Assembly (NCBI GenBank): GCA_013400975.1
Contig: WBMZ01012038.1
Location: 62,001-126,000 of the forward strand
Direction of reading: 5' to 3'
Source of the DNA: Atrichornis clamosus
Taxonomy: Eukaryota > Chordata > Aves > Passeriformes > Menuridae
Length of the DNA stretch: 64,000 nt
The first letter of the stretch is position 1. Every line of letters starts with the position of its first letter. Below, piece by piece: positions 24,901 through 32,756 of this stretch. The notes below the pieces were generated by a model that was not told where the DNA came from, ran no database searches, and was given only the letters and a program-made list of their open reading frames with translations. The position numbers and the translations under genes were made by a program.

Positions 24901-27900
24901 TTAAATTAAATGACTTCTTTTCCCCACAGTTTGCTCCTAGGCAGTTCTGTAAAAGTAAAGTTTTGTCTGCTCAGGACAAACTAGACAAGAAGACTTAGGG
25001 GATCTTACTATATTTGGTTTATTTTCTAATAGGAGTAGAATACTTGCAAATTCTTCTGCATTTACAGTACTGAAACACAAGCAAGCTTACAGGCAGAGTT
25101 GGCTTCAGTCCTGTAGAAGAAAAATGTTGGATGATTCTTTAGCATAATGAAAACTTATTTGTCTTAGATTTTCTAATTGTTGTCTGGAAAAAGTAGTAGT
25201 CTCGATCCTTAGTTCTTAATGGACTAAGCCAAGTGGTTTGCTACCCCTGTGATGGAATTCTAACTTCACTCGTAAATGTGCTTTGTATTGACACTGTCCA
25301 AACTGTGCTTAATTGGTATCTTTGGCAATTAAAGCAAGGACTCAAATGCATGCTGATGTCCCTAAATGAGAAGTGGTCTCTCTGCTTGTGGACACTGCCG
25401 ATGAACAGGTAGTTTCATGTGCAGTCAGCTTTTGGTAGGGAAGAATCATGAACTCTAGAAGCAGGAAAATACCTGGATCTAACGAGTCATTTTCTTATTG
25501 AGGAACAGATTCGCCTTAAGCATAAAGCACTGTTGATGACAAAATTGGACCTAATCAATATATGTCTGCTTCTTATCACCTGCTTTCTAAGAGAAGCATT
25601 GCAAGTGGTATTTTTAGCAGTGAATAGCACCTTCTAACCATTTCCCCTTTCAACCTTTTATAGGTTGTATAGCAACATTTTTTGCCATCAGGATCCTGAA
25701 TGCCTCAGGACCCCTGGGAGATGTGCTGGGAAATGTGTGTGTGGTACACCTCTGTATATAATGCATTCTGTGGGTACATCATCTAAAGTGATGAATGTAG
25801 CATAGGAGTCTTAAATGCAGCAAAAATAAGGCCAAAATTCAAAGAATGGAAACTGAAACATGTAAATTTAGTCAGAAATAGTTCAACTCTGTAATGGAGG
25901 GTTTTGACATCTTGGAAGAAGTACCTCTACAACTTTCACTGGTGCAAGACTGAAAGTTCTGGTTTGTTGACAAAGTTAGAGCAATATATTCCCTTCTTAC
26001 CCTTAAGCCTGTGAATCTGAAATGATACTTCATTAATAATCAGGGTCAAACTGTTCTGTATTATTGACTACCCTGTTGGTTTTAATTCATTAGTGGCAGG
26101 CTGTTTATATATGAGTAGATATCACTCGAGGCCCCAGGTGGCAATTAAGCTTCATTTTACAGTGCCATCTGTACTGCAGTTAATTTGCCTCAAATGAAAT
26201 ATGAATTATTTGGAAAACTGAGTAAGGCTGAACTTTTCTTTCTTTGCTTCCTTCCCCCACCAATCCCCTCATGCACTTTAGATTCAGATGTATCAGCTCT
26301 CACGGCTTCTCCATGATTATCACAGAGACCTGTATAATCATCTTGAAGAAAATGAAATCAGTCCCAGTCTTTATGCTGCACCGTGGTTTCTTACACTGTT
26401 CGCATCACAGTTTCCATTAGGATTTGTAGCCAGAGTATTTGGTAAGAAAGTTTATTCTATTGCAATAATAAACAGAACAATGTCCATTGTGTTTTGAAAC
26501 TCTCCGGGAGTACTTTCTACATACTTGGGACATTTGGGGTGACTGTTGTGGGTGGCAAGTGGCAATACTTTTCGTGGTGGGATGTCAGCTCCTTCTTAAA
26601 GAGGAAAATCCAAAAGATATTCTTTGAAACATCAGACTTGAGCTGATAATTATGTCTTATTTCATTACCTAAGAGAATTCCGAAGTGTAAACAGCAGAAA
26701 GTTTATTGTCACAAATGTGTTTTATGCAAATGTATTCAGTTTATATCTATAGAAAAATTCATCTTGTTGGACTTCCAAAGTAAAAAAAGAAAATGCATTT
26801 CTAAATTCTGATTCTAACGTGCTTTCTAAAAAAATTGAAGCAAATTCGAACTTAAGGTCTGTTTCAGATATTCATGTATATATTGAACAATTTCCAAGTC
26901 TTAGTATGCCTCTGATTTCTTTTAGATAGTTTTTTCATTATATGCTCCTCTTCAGGTAATGTCTAGTACAGAAGCTTAAATATCGATTGTGCCTTGTAGT
27001 GTTTACAGTATCAGAATGTCAAGTAATTGTTTTTGTCTTCTTTTTTTATCCATAAAATCTGCCAGCTTAGTCAAGTCTCTAGTAATGCACCTTTTTTAAA
27101 AATTTAAATTTATTTATTAATGTAAAACTCACTGTTCTCGTATATGCATCAAGAATCCAGGAGCATATGTAATGTACTTCCTCTTAAATCAGATAGCTTT
27201 TTCCTTTGATCTTTCTGTTTTCATATGGCGCCTTTCGTGTTTTCTTGAGAAGTTCAACCTGACTTTGTCTCATGTTTTATTACTGGAGTGTGTTAGGTTC
27301 TCAGTGTGTGTTGGTTTGTGGGGGGAAGAGGGTTTTGGTTTGTTGGTTTTGGTTTTAATTTTTTAATTTTTTTTTTTTTTAAACCTAGTGATTTCTCCAT
27401 TACAGAGGTTTTTCTGTTTACAGCCAACTTTTTTTGGCTGCTGTTTAGGTGAACAAATGATTGGTGTATCTCTTTTTTAGTGGTGTACTTACCACGTGAA
27501 TCTCTCTTTCCCAGTGGGATTACTGAATTCTGGGACACTTGAGCATTTTGTATTTCTTTCTTTTTTTGTTGGGTTTTTTTTTGGGGGGGTTTTTTTCTAT
27601 GTGAATTTTTTAAGAGTGGAGAAGGAGAGAAAGAGATTCAGAGTTCATTTCTCTGTAAATGAGCTGAGCAAGGCATGTTCCTATTTTAAAATGCAAAAGT
27701 TACTGTGTTATTTTACTTCCTAATGCTTTGAATTAATGCATTTTCAGTGTCGTATGGACCATTGTCATACACCAGGAACAAATGGCTAATGTCTAGCCTT
27801 CACAAATTGTATACTGATATTTATGCTATTTGAATGTCCGTCATAGACTCGAGAAGGGAGAATTTTAGGAACTGCAGTTAAGGGAGATGGCTGCCTCACC

Positions 27901-30900
27901 AGTATTCTCGTCCAACCCTGTGATACTGGATTAGGCCAGGAATGACCTCTGAGTATCAGGATCAGGAATTGAATTTCTTCAATTGTATAGCCCTGAAAAA
28001 ACACCCTGTGGTGTGATTGAGCTGGCAGCTCAGGAATTTTATTGGAAATGCCCATGTGCTGTGCTCATCTCAGTAGCTGCAGGTCCACTGCTGCTTCTGA
28101 GTCAGAATTTCTACTTACTGTTATCAAGATTCCCATTTCTGTACAGTCTGTGCCTACTGACCTGCAGAGCCCAGACTTTCCCTTCACATCCATGCAATTA
28201 TACCTCAAAGTAAGGGTTTGGAACTTAGATTATAGCCATTAAGATCAGTACTGTGAACTTTGAAAACAGTATGATTGGTTATGGAATCTACATCATTGTT
28301 TTTTAAAGGGCTGGCTTCTACCTGTAGAAAACAGTTGTGTTGTGATCTGCTCCCCAAGTGCTTTTCAGTCACAGGAGCACTTAAAACCAGTTAGCAGTCC
28401 GTTAAGAGTCCGTGGCAGACAGTGATGAAATGCTTGTTGCAGATCACTCTCTCTTACAGACATAACAAACGTGCAGTATTTTCTTTAATGCTCTCTCACA
28501 TCTGTAAGGTGAAAGAAAATTCTTTTATATGCTTTAACCTCATGTTGAAATAAGACAGATTGCACTTCTGAACTGAATACATCTGCACTGTGATTGATTA
28601 CAAAGAAAAACATCCCAGCAAATACATGTATTTATCCAATGACTCAATCTTCCATTTTCAAGATATTTTAATTATTTTCTCTTTTAGATATTATTTTTCT
28701 TCAAGGAACAGAAGTCATATTTAAAGTAGCACTGAGCCTACTTAGCAGTCAAGAAACATCTATCATGGGATGTGAGAGTTTTGAGAACATTGTTGATTTT
28801 CTTAAAACCACTATTCCAGATATGACTCAGCCTCAAATGGAAAAAATTATTACTCAGGTAAGGCTGTTTTTCTCTTTACTTTTTCCCCCCATTTAGTTTA
28901 CTTTAAAAGAATCATGCCTAAACTATATGTAAAAATCTTTTCAGAAGAAGATATGAAAAGCTTCTTGAGAAATCCTGTCAGTGGCAGGAATCTTCATCTC
29001 TATACCTCAACTTCCTCTGCATTGAAGCTGCAAATTAAGAATGAGCCTCAGTCTAGAACCTTAACTGTGAACCTGTGAGCAGTTTTCCCCCTTCAGGTAG
29101 TAGTTCAGAGGTAACAGAAGAGCTCTAGAAAACCATGTCCATATGCAGGAGTGCAGTTAGCATGGATGCATTTCTGTGGCTTCTTAAGGTTTGAATGCTT
29201 CAGGTGCTGTAAGTTAAAAACACAAATTTAGACAAAGTGTAAAGCTTCATTTCCTCTTTGCATTGACTGTGATTTCCATGCTAAACTTTTGTCAGGCACT
29301 TTTGTGTCTGTCTTCACAACTCATTGATTCTGGCAATGATAGAGATGGTAGTTTAATAATTTCAATACCCTTAGAAATTAAATCTCTTTTCTGTGCTCTG
29401 CATGGGTTGCAGAGCAGTGGTGCTGGGGTGAGCATTGTAGAGGTGGCTTTGTGCAAAGCCGGGTCGGATTGAGTAAAGAAGGGGTTATGTTTCCTGCAGA
29501 GGTGAATGTGATTACACACAGGTCAGCTCAGCTCTGCTTTACTTGCGGTGTGACCTCATGCTGAGCAGCCTCCTGGATCTGCATTCACATGTGCACTGCC
29601 TGTATCCTCTTGCTCCTACCTCGCCTGGCTGCAGGGGGAGTTGTTTGGCTTTCTCAGTCTTGTAATTCCCAGGACCATCCTCTTATAATGGATAATGAAA
29701 GAAAAATGTAGACTTTCTCCAGATGTGTAATACACAGATGATTGATCAGGTAGCTACGTAGAGGAAAATGGTACTTACCCAGCTTGAACACTATGAAATT
29801 TCAAGTTTTATCTCATTTGAATAGAGAAGAACAGTTAAAGTAATGCAGAACTTGGATTTTTAAGGGATCTGTGTGTCTTCTGTTGGTGGAGTGTTTGTGA
29901 TCTGTAGGACAAGGAATAGAAAATTAATGTCACTGTAGACATCCTTCCAATCCCAGTCTGAAAAATGTGGTAATTGTCAGAGTCTGAGAGGCTGTGACTA
30001 GATGTGTAAACAGGTCCCATCAGTGTTAGAGGCTCAGTACCATGGTGTTCACAATGCTTTGTCTCTAAAGTATCCCAATAAGAAAATAGTGTGTTGCCAT
30101 GCAGAGACAGAGCACAGGGAAACTGTACCTATGAAGAATGTTTTTACAGAAGTCTGTAAAGCACTAGGAGTCCAGAGATCCAATTTTGAGGGTAGAGATC
30201 TGATGAAGCCTGAATTTAAAAATTTTGTCTTGAACTTCTTAATATTCCTGAGCAAGAGTTGATAAGACTTGGTCATATTAAAACATTTTTGGATTGAATA
30301 AGTCTTTTTTGATGTTACATCTCCTAGTAAGAGATGGTGTTTGGTAATTGTAAAATGCATGATCCAATTTATTCTAAAGTCTGTGATTTATTATGGCTAC
30401 AATTAGAACTCTAAATGTTAAAATGCTCTTACTGTAGACTTCCCCTTAAAACACTTTTTTGAAGGGAACAGGAAAAGCATTAACCTTAGTCAAACATTCA
30501 TGTGAAATAAATCCTCCTTACTGTAGTTTAAATTTGTTTTTTCTCTCATGGCAGGTGTTTGAGATGGATATTTCAAAACAGCTCCATGCCTACGAAGTGG
30601 AGTACCATGTCCTTCAGGATGAACTGCAGGAAAATGTGAGTCCTTGTGATGAAGGTGAACCCTTGGAGAAGCTGGAGAGGGCAAACAATCATCTGAAGAG
30701 ACAAAACATGGATTTGTTGGAGAAGCTACAGGTAAACAATTTAGGACTACAAACTTCTGGAGAAGTAATTTCTATGATTCAGCCAATAGAGAAGTATTGT
30801 TTTAAGTGTACCAGAGAAGTCTCCTAACTGCAAGACCTTGTGCAGTTGAGCAGTTCTATCAACTACAGTGATTTACTTCTGTTAGGCAGAGTTCTAACTC

Positions 30901-32543
30901 CTTTGTCATTCCTTGGACTTCTCCTTCTTCATTTAAATTTCTTTTTTCCCCAAATATTTCTATGCTTATCTTCCACAAAATCCATTGGCAAAATTTGTGT
31001 ATCTTACTGAAAAGTAAGTTTTCTGTCCCTTCATCTCTTTGCTCTTCCCTGTTAGAAAGTTTTAAGAAGTAATCCATAGTGCAGCAGACTTGCTTTCTCC
31101 ACACCTTTGTAGGCAGTATCATTTTGTCTCCTTCTGCTGAAAGTCATAGTCCTACTTTTGGGAGGTGGTCTCCCCTAGCAGACTTGACTACATCTGAATG
31201 CCCACCAGACTTTGCCTGGTAAAGTTGTGCTTTAAAAAAGTTCGTCCTCCTTCCCTATTCACCCCTTGTCTCAGAGCTTGGTGAAGACTTGTTTCAGGTT
31301 TCAATATGTCCTGTCTTGCATTTTCTTGAAAGACAAGCTCTTGTTTTTCATCATCAGGCTATTTCTTGTTATATTTGTTAATTTGAGCAAGCATTGGAAA
31401 GAGCTTAGAGAGCACTTTCAGCTTCTAAAACCTGAAAGTAGAAGGAGAGAAAAAAAGGAAAGATCAAGTCCTTGTTATTTTTGTGTTTATGGGCTAAGGA
31501 TGCTGTACTGTGTTCTTTTGATACTGTAAACAGGAATCAGTTGCACTTTTTACTATTATTAACTTTTCTTTGTTATTTTTCTTTATTTATTCATTGCAGC
31601 CTGGGCTTTTTCCTTTGTTCTCAAAATGTACCGAAGGCATAGAATGATTACGAGTGACTGATTTGAAAGGCTCTATTGAAGCTCTTCTGTTCTTGCAGTG
31701 TGCTGTACAGCAATGCACCTTTCTCAGTTCCTCAGCCTCCTCCCCTTTTTGTTTGTATAACTTCTTTGTTCCTCTGCTTGCGCCCTTTCCTAGGAACAAC
31801 CTGAACTCCTCCACTTTCCCCAGAGGGAACAACTTCTGCTGAGATCCAGGGTTTCTTTAACTAGTCAGAGGAAGCTGTAGGTCTTTTATTGGAGAATAGG
31901 GAACACTGTCTGCTTCCGGACAATGCTGAGGTTCTCTTTCCCTCTAACCTCTCCATCCTGCTAACTTACTTTATCACAGAGGGTTCCTATGTCACTATCA
32001 GACAGGTCGTCTTTTGCAGTGCTGCTCCAGCTGCTGATTTCCTTTTTCTCCCTGCAGCTCCAGTTCCTTGTTACTCTCAACTGTCCTTTGCTTGCTGCAA
32101 CTTGTATGTTTCCTTCCCGCTGTAAAGCTTTGAGAAATTCTTCAGGAGATTTTGTGTATGATACATGGTATGCATTCCTTGTATTGTCTGCCTACACAGA
32201 TGTCCTTTAGTAGTAGCTATGTAATTATTTCCCTAACAGATACCATATCATAATATTAAAAGAAAATTATTCAGAATTTATCAATTTATTATAAAGATAA
32301 TATTACTGTTTACAGGTCGCTCACGCTAAAATTCAGAGTCTGGAAGCCAGCCTGGAGACTGTTTTGATGCGAGAGAACAAAATGAAGACTGTAATTCAGT
32401 CCCTGGAACAGGAGAAGAAAACATATCAAAAGACTCTCGAGCAGATAGTGAAGTATTTGCCAGCAGAAGTGTTGTCTGACTGTGAAGTGCTCCTGAAGGA
32501 AGTAAACTACAACCCAAATAATAAAATATGGAGTAAGCCATAA
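782..32543 (+). CDS. TBC1D4: TBC1D4 (AS160) Rab GTPase-activating protein, 3' portion, 16 exons
   Basis: TBC1D4 is a cytosolic Rab-GAP that keeps Rab8A/10/14-type GTPases inactive on vesicles until Akt phosphorylates it and 14-3-3 binds; in mammals this releases GLUT4 vesicles. Sixteen exons splice in frame into 858 residues plus a TAA stop, with GT-AG introns and matching phases throughout. The order is: end of PTB2, phospho-linker, calmodulin-binding helix, TBC domain with Arg and Gln fingers, C-terminal coiled coil. The match is to TBC1D4 rather than its paralogue TBC1D1: the linker carries [31 protein letters not shown] and SAPSFLKSF, and the TBC domain carries [16 protein letters not shown]. 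By the human S570 register, the first residue here is near human residue 426 of 1298. The 5' exons (start codon, PTB1, most of PTB2) are outside the window. No frameshift or internal stop was seen. Confidence 0.97.
915..2717 (+). other. TBC1D4: TBC1D4 intron 5
   Basis: The intron is 1.8 kb and AT-rich with short A and T runs. The acceptor is gtcctttcttttcccag. I recognise no embedded gene or transposon. Confidence 0.85.
2718..2809 (+). CDS. TBC1D4: TBC1D4 exon 6
   Basis: The 92-bp exon completes the split Gly codon (g|ga) and encodes [17 protein letters not shown], then [13 protein letters not shown], ending in phase 0 before gtaata. The peptide is near identical to mammalian TBC1D4 as I recall it and differs clearly from TBC1D1, which has NSSKTKLELQKHL at this place. 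This helical stretch links PTB2 to the phosphorylated linker. Confidence 0.96.
2810..3227 (+). other. TBC1D4: TBC1D4 intron 6
   Basis: This short 418-bp intron ends in tttgctgttattgacag. Nothing else is recognised in it. Confidence 0.85.
3228..3338 (+). CDS. TBC1D4: TBC1D4 exon 7
   Basis: The exon has 37 whole codons (phase 0 to 0), [18 protein letters not shown] and then [19 protein letters not shown]. It continues the helical region after PTB2, which includes a DUF3350-like segment shared by TBC1D1 and TBC1D4. The acceptor is ttgacag and the donor gtaaat. Conservation with mammalian TBC1D4 is high. Confidence 0.96.
3339..3992 (+). other. TBC1D4: TBC1D4 intron 7 with a T/G-rich tract
   Basis: The intron is 654 bp. 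About 3781-3860 is a sense-strand T/G-rich low-complexity tract (gtttggggttttttg, ggtttgttgtttgggc), and there is an A run near 3943-3954. No gene is recognised. Confidence 0.8.
3993..4112 (+). CDS. TBC1D4: TBC1D4 exon 8: linker with S570-equivalent
   Basis: The exon has 40 codons in phase 0. It opens with [18 protein letters not shown] and continues with [20 protein letters not shown], ending in SR. The second Ser of LTSS is in register with human Ser570, an insulin-responsive phosphosite. The KNKAKKSL block is shared with TBC1D1 (KNKAKRSL). The N-terminal dozen residues are the least conserved part, as expected for a disordered linker. Confidence 0.96.
4113..7615 (+). other. TBC1D4: TBC1D4 intron 8
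   Basis: The 3.5-kb intron ends with a strong polypyrimidine tract (cttttttttcttgcag). It is AT-rich with no gene, tRNA or transposon that I can recognise. ORFs of 60-70 codons on both strands lack any protein-like pattern. Confidence 0.8.
7616..7690 (+). CDS. TBC1D4: TBC1D4 exon 9: linker with S588-equivalent
   Basis: The exon has 25 codons, phase 0 to 0, with blocks [11 protein letters not shown] and [14 protein letters not shown]. The Ser of RGRLGS (codon 7646-7648) fits the RxRxxS Akt motif and is in register with human Ser588. The donor is gtacgtaagg. The last 26 bases of this exon plus 19 bases of donor and intron have a close copy 1290 bp downstream, at 8955-8999 (see findings). Confidence 0.96.
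7691..8667 (+). other. TBC1D4: TBC1D4 intron 9
   Basis: The intron is 977 bp. It contains a 14-T run at 8461-8474, after which base composition becomes more GC-rich toward exon 10. The acceptor is ccagcacttcctttcag. No embedded gene is recognised. Confidence 0.8.
8668..8894 (+). CDS. TBC1D4: TBC1D4 exon 10: linker with T642 and S666 equivalents
   Basis: The 227-bp exon starts in phase 0 and ends in phase 2 (ag|). It encodes a Pro/Ser-rich disordered linker: [16 protein letters not shown], then [20 protein letters not shown], then [10 protein letters not shown]. The Thr of RRRAHT (codon 8785-8787) is in register with human Thr642, the main Akt site that recruits 14-3-3; RxRxxT is intact. SARSPLL preserves the Ser666 position. 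The exon is markedly GC- and CpG-rich compared with flanking introns. The end (RQNCVEAA) differs from the mammalian RQSSSEQC. Donor is gtgagt; reading through gives an immediate stop. Confidence 0.96.
8895..10749 (+). other. TBC1D4: TBC1D4 intron 10
   Basis: The 1.86-kb intron starts GC-rich and becomes AT-rich. Near its start (8955-8999) lies a 45-bp copy of the exon 9 end and donor. A short (TTTA)n run is at about 9178-9195. No gene is recognised in the rest. The acceptor is gttgcctgcacag. Confidence 0.8.
8955..8999 (+). repeat. Duplicated exon 9 end plus splice donor
   Basis: This stretch aligns without gaps to 7665-7709 at a constant offset of 1290 bp, with 39 of 45 bases identical; five of the six differences are transitions. 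The copy keeps the reading frame of the source: RCNSLASDR in exon 9 becomes GCSSLASGK here, followed by gtacgtgagg in place of gtacgtaagg. Similarity stops abruptly on both sides. It reads as a relic of a local duplication. No plausible acceptor sits at a workable distance upstream. Confidence 0.85.
10750..10899 (+). CDS. TBC1D4: TBC1D4 exon 11: likely alternative cassette exon
   Basis: The 150-bp exon enters and leaves in phase 2, so it can be skipped without shifting frame. It encodes (S)[18 protein letters not shown], then [20 protein letters not shown], then [11 protein letters not shown]. It matches human exon 11, which with microexon 12 is present in the long isoform (enriched in muscle and heart, from memory) and absent from the short one. 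The Ser of VSAPSF (codon 10820-10822) is in register with human Ser704, described as an AMPK-responsive site. The bird exon is shorter: human has APSFTAPSFLK, here only APSFLK. Confidence 0.93.
12213..12285 (-). mobile_element. CR1 LINE 3'-end fragment
   Basis: Read on the plus strand, gaatcacagaataatttgg, then attggaagagatcataaaga, then tcatttagttccaaccgccc is the reverse complement of the conserved avian CR1 3' terminus (consensus contains aatcacagaat, ggttggaagg and gatcatctagttccaacc). Element orientation is therefore minus. About six to eight substitutions from the consensus I recall suggest an old copy. Only the last 70 bases or so are recognisable. Confidence 0.85.
13657..13671 (+). 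CDS. TBC1D4: Candidate TBC1D4 microexon 12 (15 nt)
   Basis: Fifteen bases lie between a good acceptor (tgttatctttttccag) and a GT donor (gtgacc). Entering in phase 2 they encode R-D-Y-S-A and leave in phase 2, giving ...DLSK-RDYSA-SDGEGKK across exons 11-12-13. Human long isoform reads ...IRQDTASES-SDGEG here. Length, phase, location and Asp/Ser-rich content all fit, but such a short match can arise by chance and the donor is weak at +5. Without it exons 11 and 13 still join in frame. Confidence 0.3.
   Translation, partial: RLFC
15695..15736 (+). repeat. Short tandem duplication
   Basis: gactaatgtatggcaaagc occurs at 15695-15713 and again at 15718-15736, separated by atat (23-bp period). 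It lies about 350 bp upstream of exon 13. No function is evident. Confidence 0.9.
16086..16246 (+). CDS. TBC1D4: TBC1D4 exon 13: linker, S751 region
   Basis: The 161-bp exon runs from phase 2 to phase 1. It encodes (S)[17 protein letters not shown], then [20 protein letters not shown], then [16 protein letters not shown]. It follows human SDGEGRKRTSSTCSNESL and the PRRISWRQRIFLRVASP block closely. The residue in register with Ser751 is Thr (codon 16114-16116), and the Arg at -5 is Lys, so the RxRxxS motif is weakened. The basic ISWRRRIFL stretch precedes the calmodulin-binding region. Confidence 0.95.
16247..17153 (+). other. TBC1D4: TBC1D4 intron 13
   Basis: The intron is 907 bp and AT-rich. 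The acceptor is ctttctgattctttgcag. No gene, RNA or transposon is recognised. Confidence 0.85.
17154..17363 (+). CDS. TBC1D4: TBC1D4 exon 14: calmodulin-binding helix
   Basis: The 210-bp exon runs phase 1 to 1. An acidic, proline-rich first half ([18 protein letters not shown]) leads to a basic amphipathic helix, [19 protein letters not shown], reported in human AS160 to bind calcium-calmodulin just before the TBC domain. The helix is identical to my recollection of the mammalian sequence while the acidic part varies. Donor gttagc is weaker than the others (no G at +5 of the gtragt type). Confidence 0.95.
17364..20968 (+). other. TBC1D4: TBC1D4 intron 14
   Basis: The intron is 3.6 kb. At 18206-18227 it contains a 22-bp sequence that recurs exactly in intron 15 (21461-21482). 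A pyrimidine-rich stretch (ttttctttctccttttc) is near 19301-19345. Its acceptor is ttgtgttctgtgttctag. No gene or transposon is recognised; a 132-codon minus ORF at 19427-19825 is judged chance. Confidence 0.8.
20969..21127 (+). CDS. TBC1D4: TBC1D4 exon 15: entry to TBC domain
   Basis: The 159-bp exon runs phase 1 to 1. It encodes (A)[18 protein letters not shown], then [15 protein letters not shown], then [19 protein letters not shown]. This is the helical segment leading into the TBC domain ([11 protein letters not shown] joins the next exon). RKVKLDY is shared with TBC1D1 (KRLKLDY) but [19 protein letters not shown] is the TBC1D4 form. The donor is gtattt, a non-optimal +4 to +6. Confidence 0.95.
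21128..22660 (+). other. TBC1D4: TBC1D4 intron 15
   Basis: The 1.5-kb intron holds the second copy of the 22-bp repeat (21461-21482) and an 11-bp tandem repeat (agagggtatcc, 21667-21688). The acceptor is ttcttgaccaacctgcag. No gene is recognised. Confidence 0.8.
22661..22819 (+). CDS. TBC1D4: TBC1D4 exon 16: TBC domain, N-terminal third
   Basis: The 159-bp exon runs phase 1 to 1. It begins (G)[14 protein letters not shown], the R-x-x-x-W box that opens TBC domains, followed by [20 protein letters not shown] and [14 protein letters not shown]. Its end, ILVDLG, joined to Arg in the next exon, forms the I-x-x-D-x-x-R motif with the catalytic arginine finger. Confidence 0.97.
22820..23256 (+). 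other. TBC1D4: TBC1D4 intron 16
   Basis: This short 437-bp intron splits the codon just before the arginine finger. Its acceptor is tcttctctctttacatcag. Nothing else is recognised. Confidence 0.85.
23257..23501 (+). CDS. TBC1D4: TBC1D4 exon 17: TBC catalytic core
   Basis: At 245 bp this is the longest exon here (phase 1 to 0). It opens with (G)[20 protein letters not shown]; this Arg (codon 23259-23261) is the arginine finger, equivalent to human R973 whose mutation to Lys abolishes GAP activity. Further on, [19 protein letters not shown] contains the glutamine finger of the YCQ motif (Gln codon 23370-23372). Both fingers intact means the GAP should be active. The exon ends with [13 protein letters not shown]. 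Confidence 0.97.
23502..26281 (+). other. TBC1D4: TBC1D4 intron 17
   Basis: The intron is 2.8 kb and AT-rich, with a 13-T run at 24342-24354. The acceptor is ccctcatgcactttag. Just upstream (about 26100-26220) the sequence is AT-rich and complex but nothing was identified. No gene or transposon is recognised. Confidence 0.8.
26282..26441 (+). CDS. TBC1D4: TBC1D4 exon 18: TBC domain
   Basis: The 160-bp exon runs phase 0 to 1. It encodes [18 protein letters not shown], then [19 protein letters not shown], then [32 protein letters not shown] is a TBC-domain signature block that packs against the Rab. The sequence differs from the human by very few residues (FPLGF versus FSLGF). Confidence 0.97.
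26442..28687 (+). other. TBC1D4: TBC1D4 intron 18
   Basis: The 2.2-kb intron contains two sense-strand T/G-rich tracts (about 27295-27385 and 27545-27600) with poly-T and poly-G runs. The acceptor is ttattttctcttttag. No gene is recognised. Confidence 0.8.
28688..28857 (+). CDS. TBC1D4: TBC1D4 exon 19: TBC domain C-terminal part
   Basis: The 170-bp exon runs phase 1 to 0. It encodes (D)[20 protein letters not shown], then [20 protein letters not shown], then [32 protein letters not shown] is the closing helix pair of the TBC fold. The later part, near the domain end, is more divergent from human (NTLPDMNTSEMEKIITQ). Confidence 0.97.
28858..30554 (+). other. TBC1D4: TBC1D4 intron 19
   Basis: The intron is 1.7 kb. 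Its acceptor is gttttttctctcatggcag. No gene, RNA or transposon is recognised; ORFs of 60-100 codons around 29263-30360 look like chance. Confidence 0.8.
30555..30731 (+). CDS. TBC1D4: TBC1D4 exon 20: post-TBC helix and coiled coil
   Basis: The exon has 59 whole codons. [20 protein letters not shown] is the conserved post-TBC helix, also present in TBC1D1. After a variable acidic loop ([15 protein letters not shown]) come heptad-like repeats ([20 protein letters not shown]) that begin the C-terminal coiled coil, probably used for dimerisation. Confidence 0.97.
30732..32315 (+). other. TBC1D4: TBC1D4 intron 20
   Basis: This last intron is 1.6 kb. Its acceptor is aatattactgtttacag. No embedded gene is recognised. 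Confidence 0.8.
32316..32543 (+). CDS. TBC1D4: TBC1D4 exon 21: C-terminal coiled coil and stop
   Basis: The exon has 75 codons plus TAA at 32541-32543. The coiled coil continues: [17 protein letters not shown], then [18 protein letters not shown], then [17 protein letters not shown]. The tail is [20 protein letters not shown], then SKP-stop. It aligns with human to NPNNK and then differs (KIWSKP versus KAKIGNKP), two residues shorter. Confidence 0.96.
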   Translation, partial: VAHAKIQSLEASLETVLMRENKMKTVIQSLEQEKKTYQKTLEQIVKYLPAEVLSDCEVLLKEVNYNPNNKIWSKP

Positions 32544-32732
32544 ACCAGGGTTTTCTAGGCAGCATTTCTTCAAAAAAAAAGGGAACGAAAAAATGAGTAT
32601 GCTGCTTTCAATAGCTACGTAGCAATAGGCAATGGTATTATCCAAAAATAGTGCTGGGACACTCATAGCTACAGATGGGCCTTCAAGTATCAATATGCAA
32701 ATTCAGGCTATTAATTTTTTAATGATTATGTA

Positions 32733-32756
32733 AATAAATCACAAGGGGGAAATAAA
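32733..32756 (+). terminator. Proximal poly(A) signals
   Basis: Two AATAAA hexamers (32733-32738 and 32751-32756) lie about 190-210 bases after the stop, the first overlapping a Pumilio-type TGTAAATA. They could give a short 3' UTR form. Confidence 0.4.
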
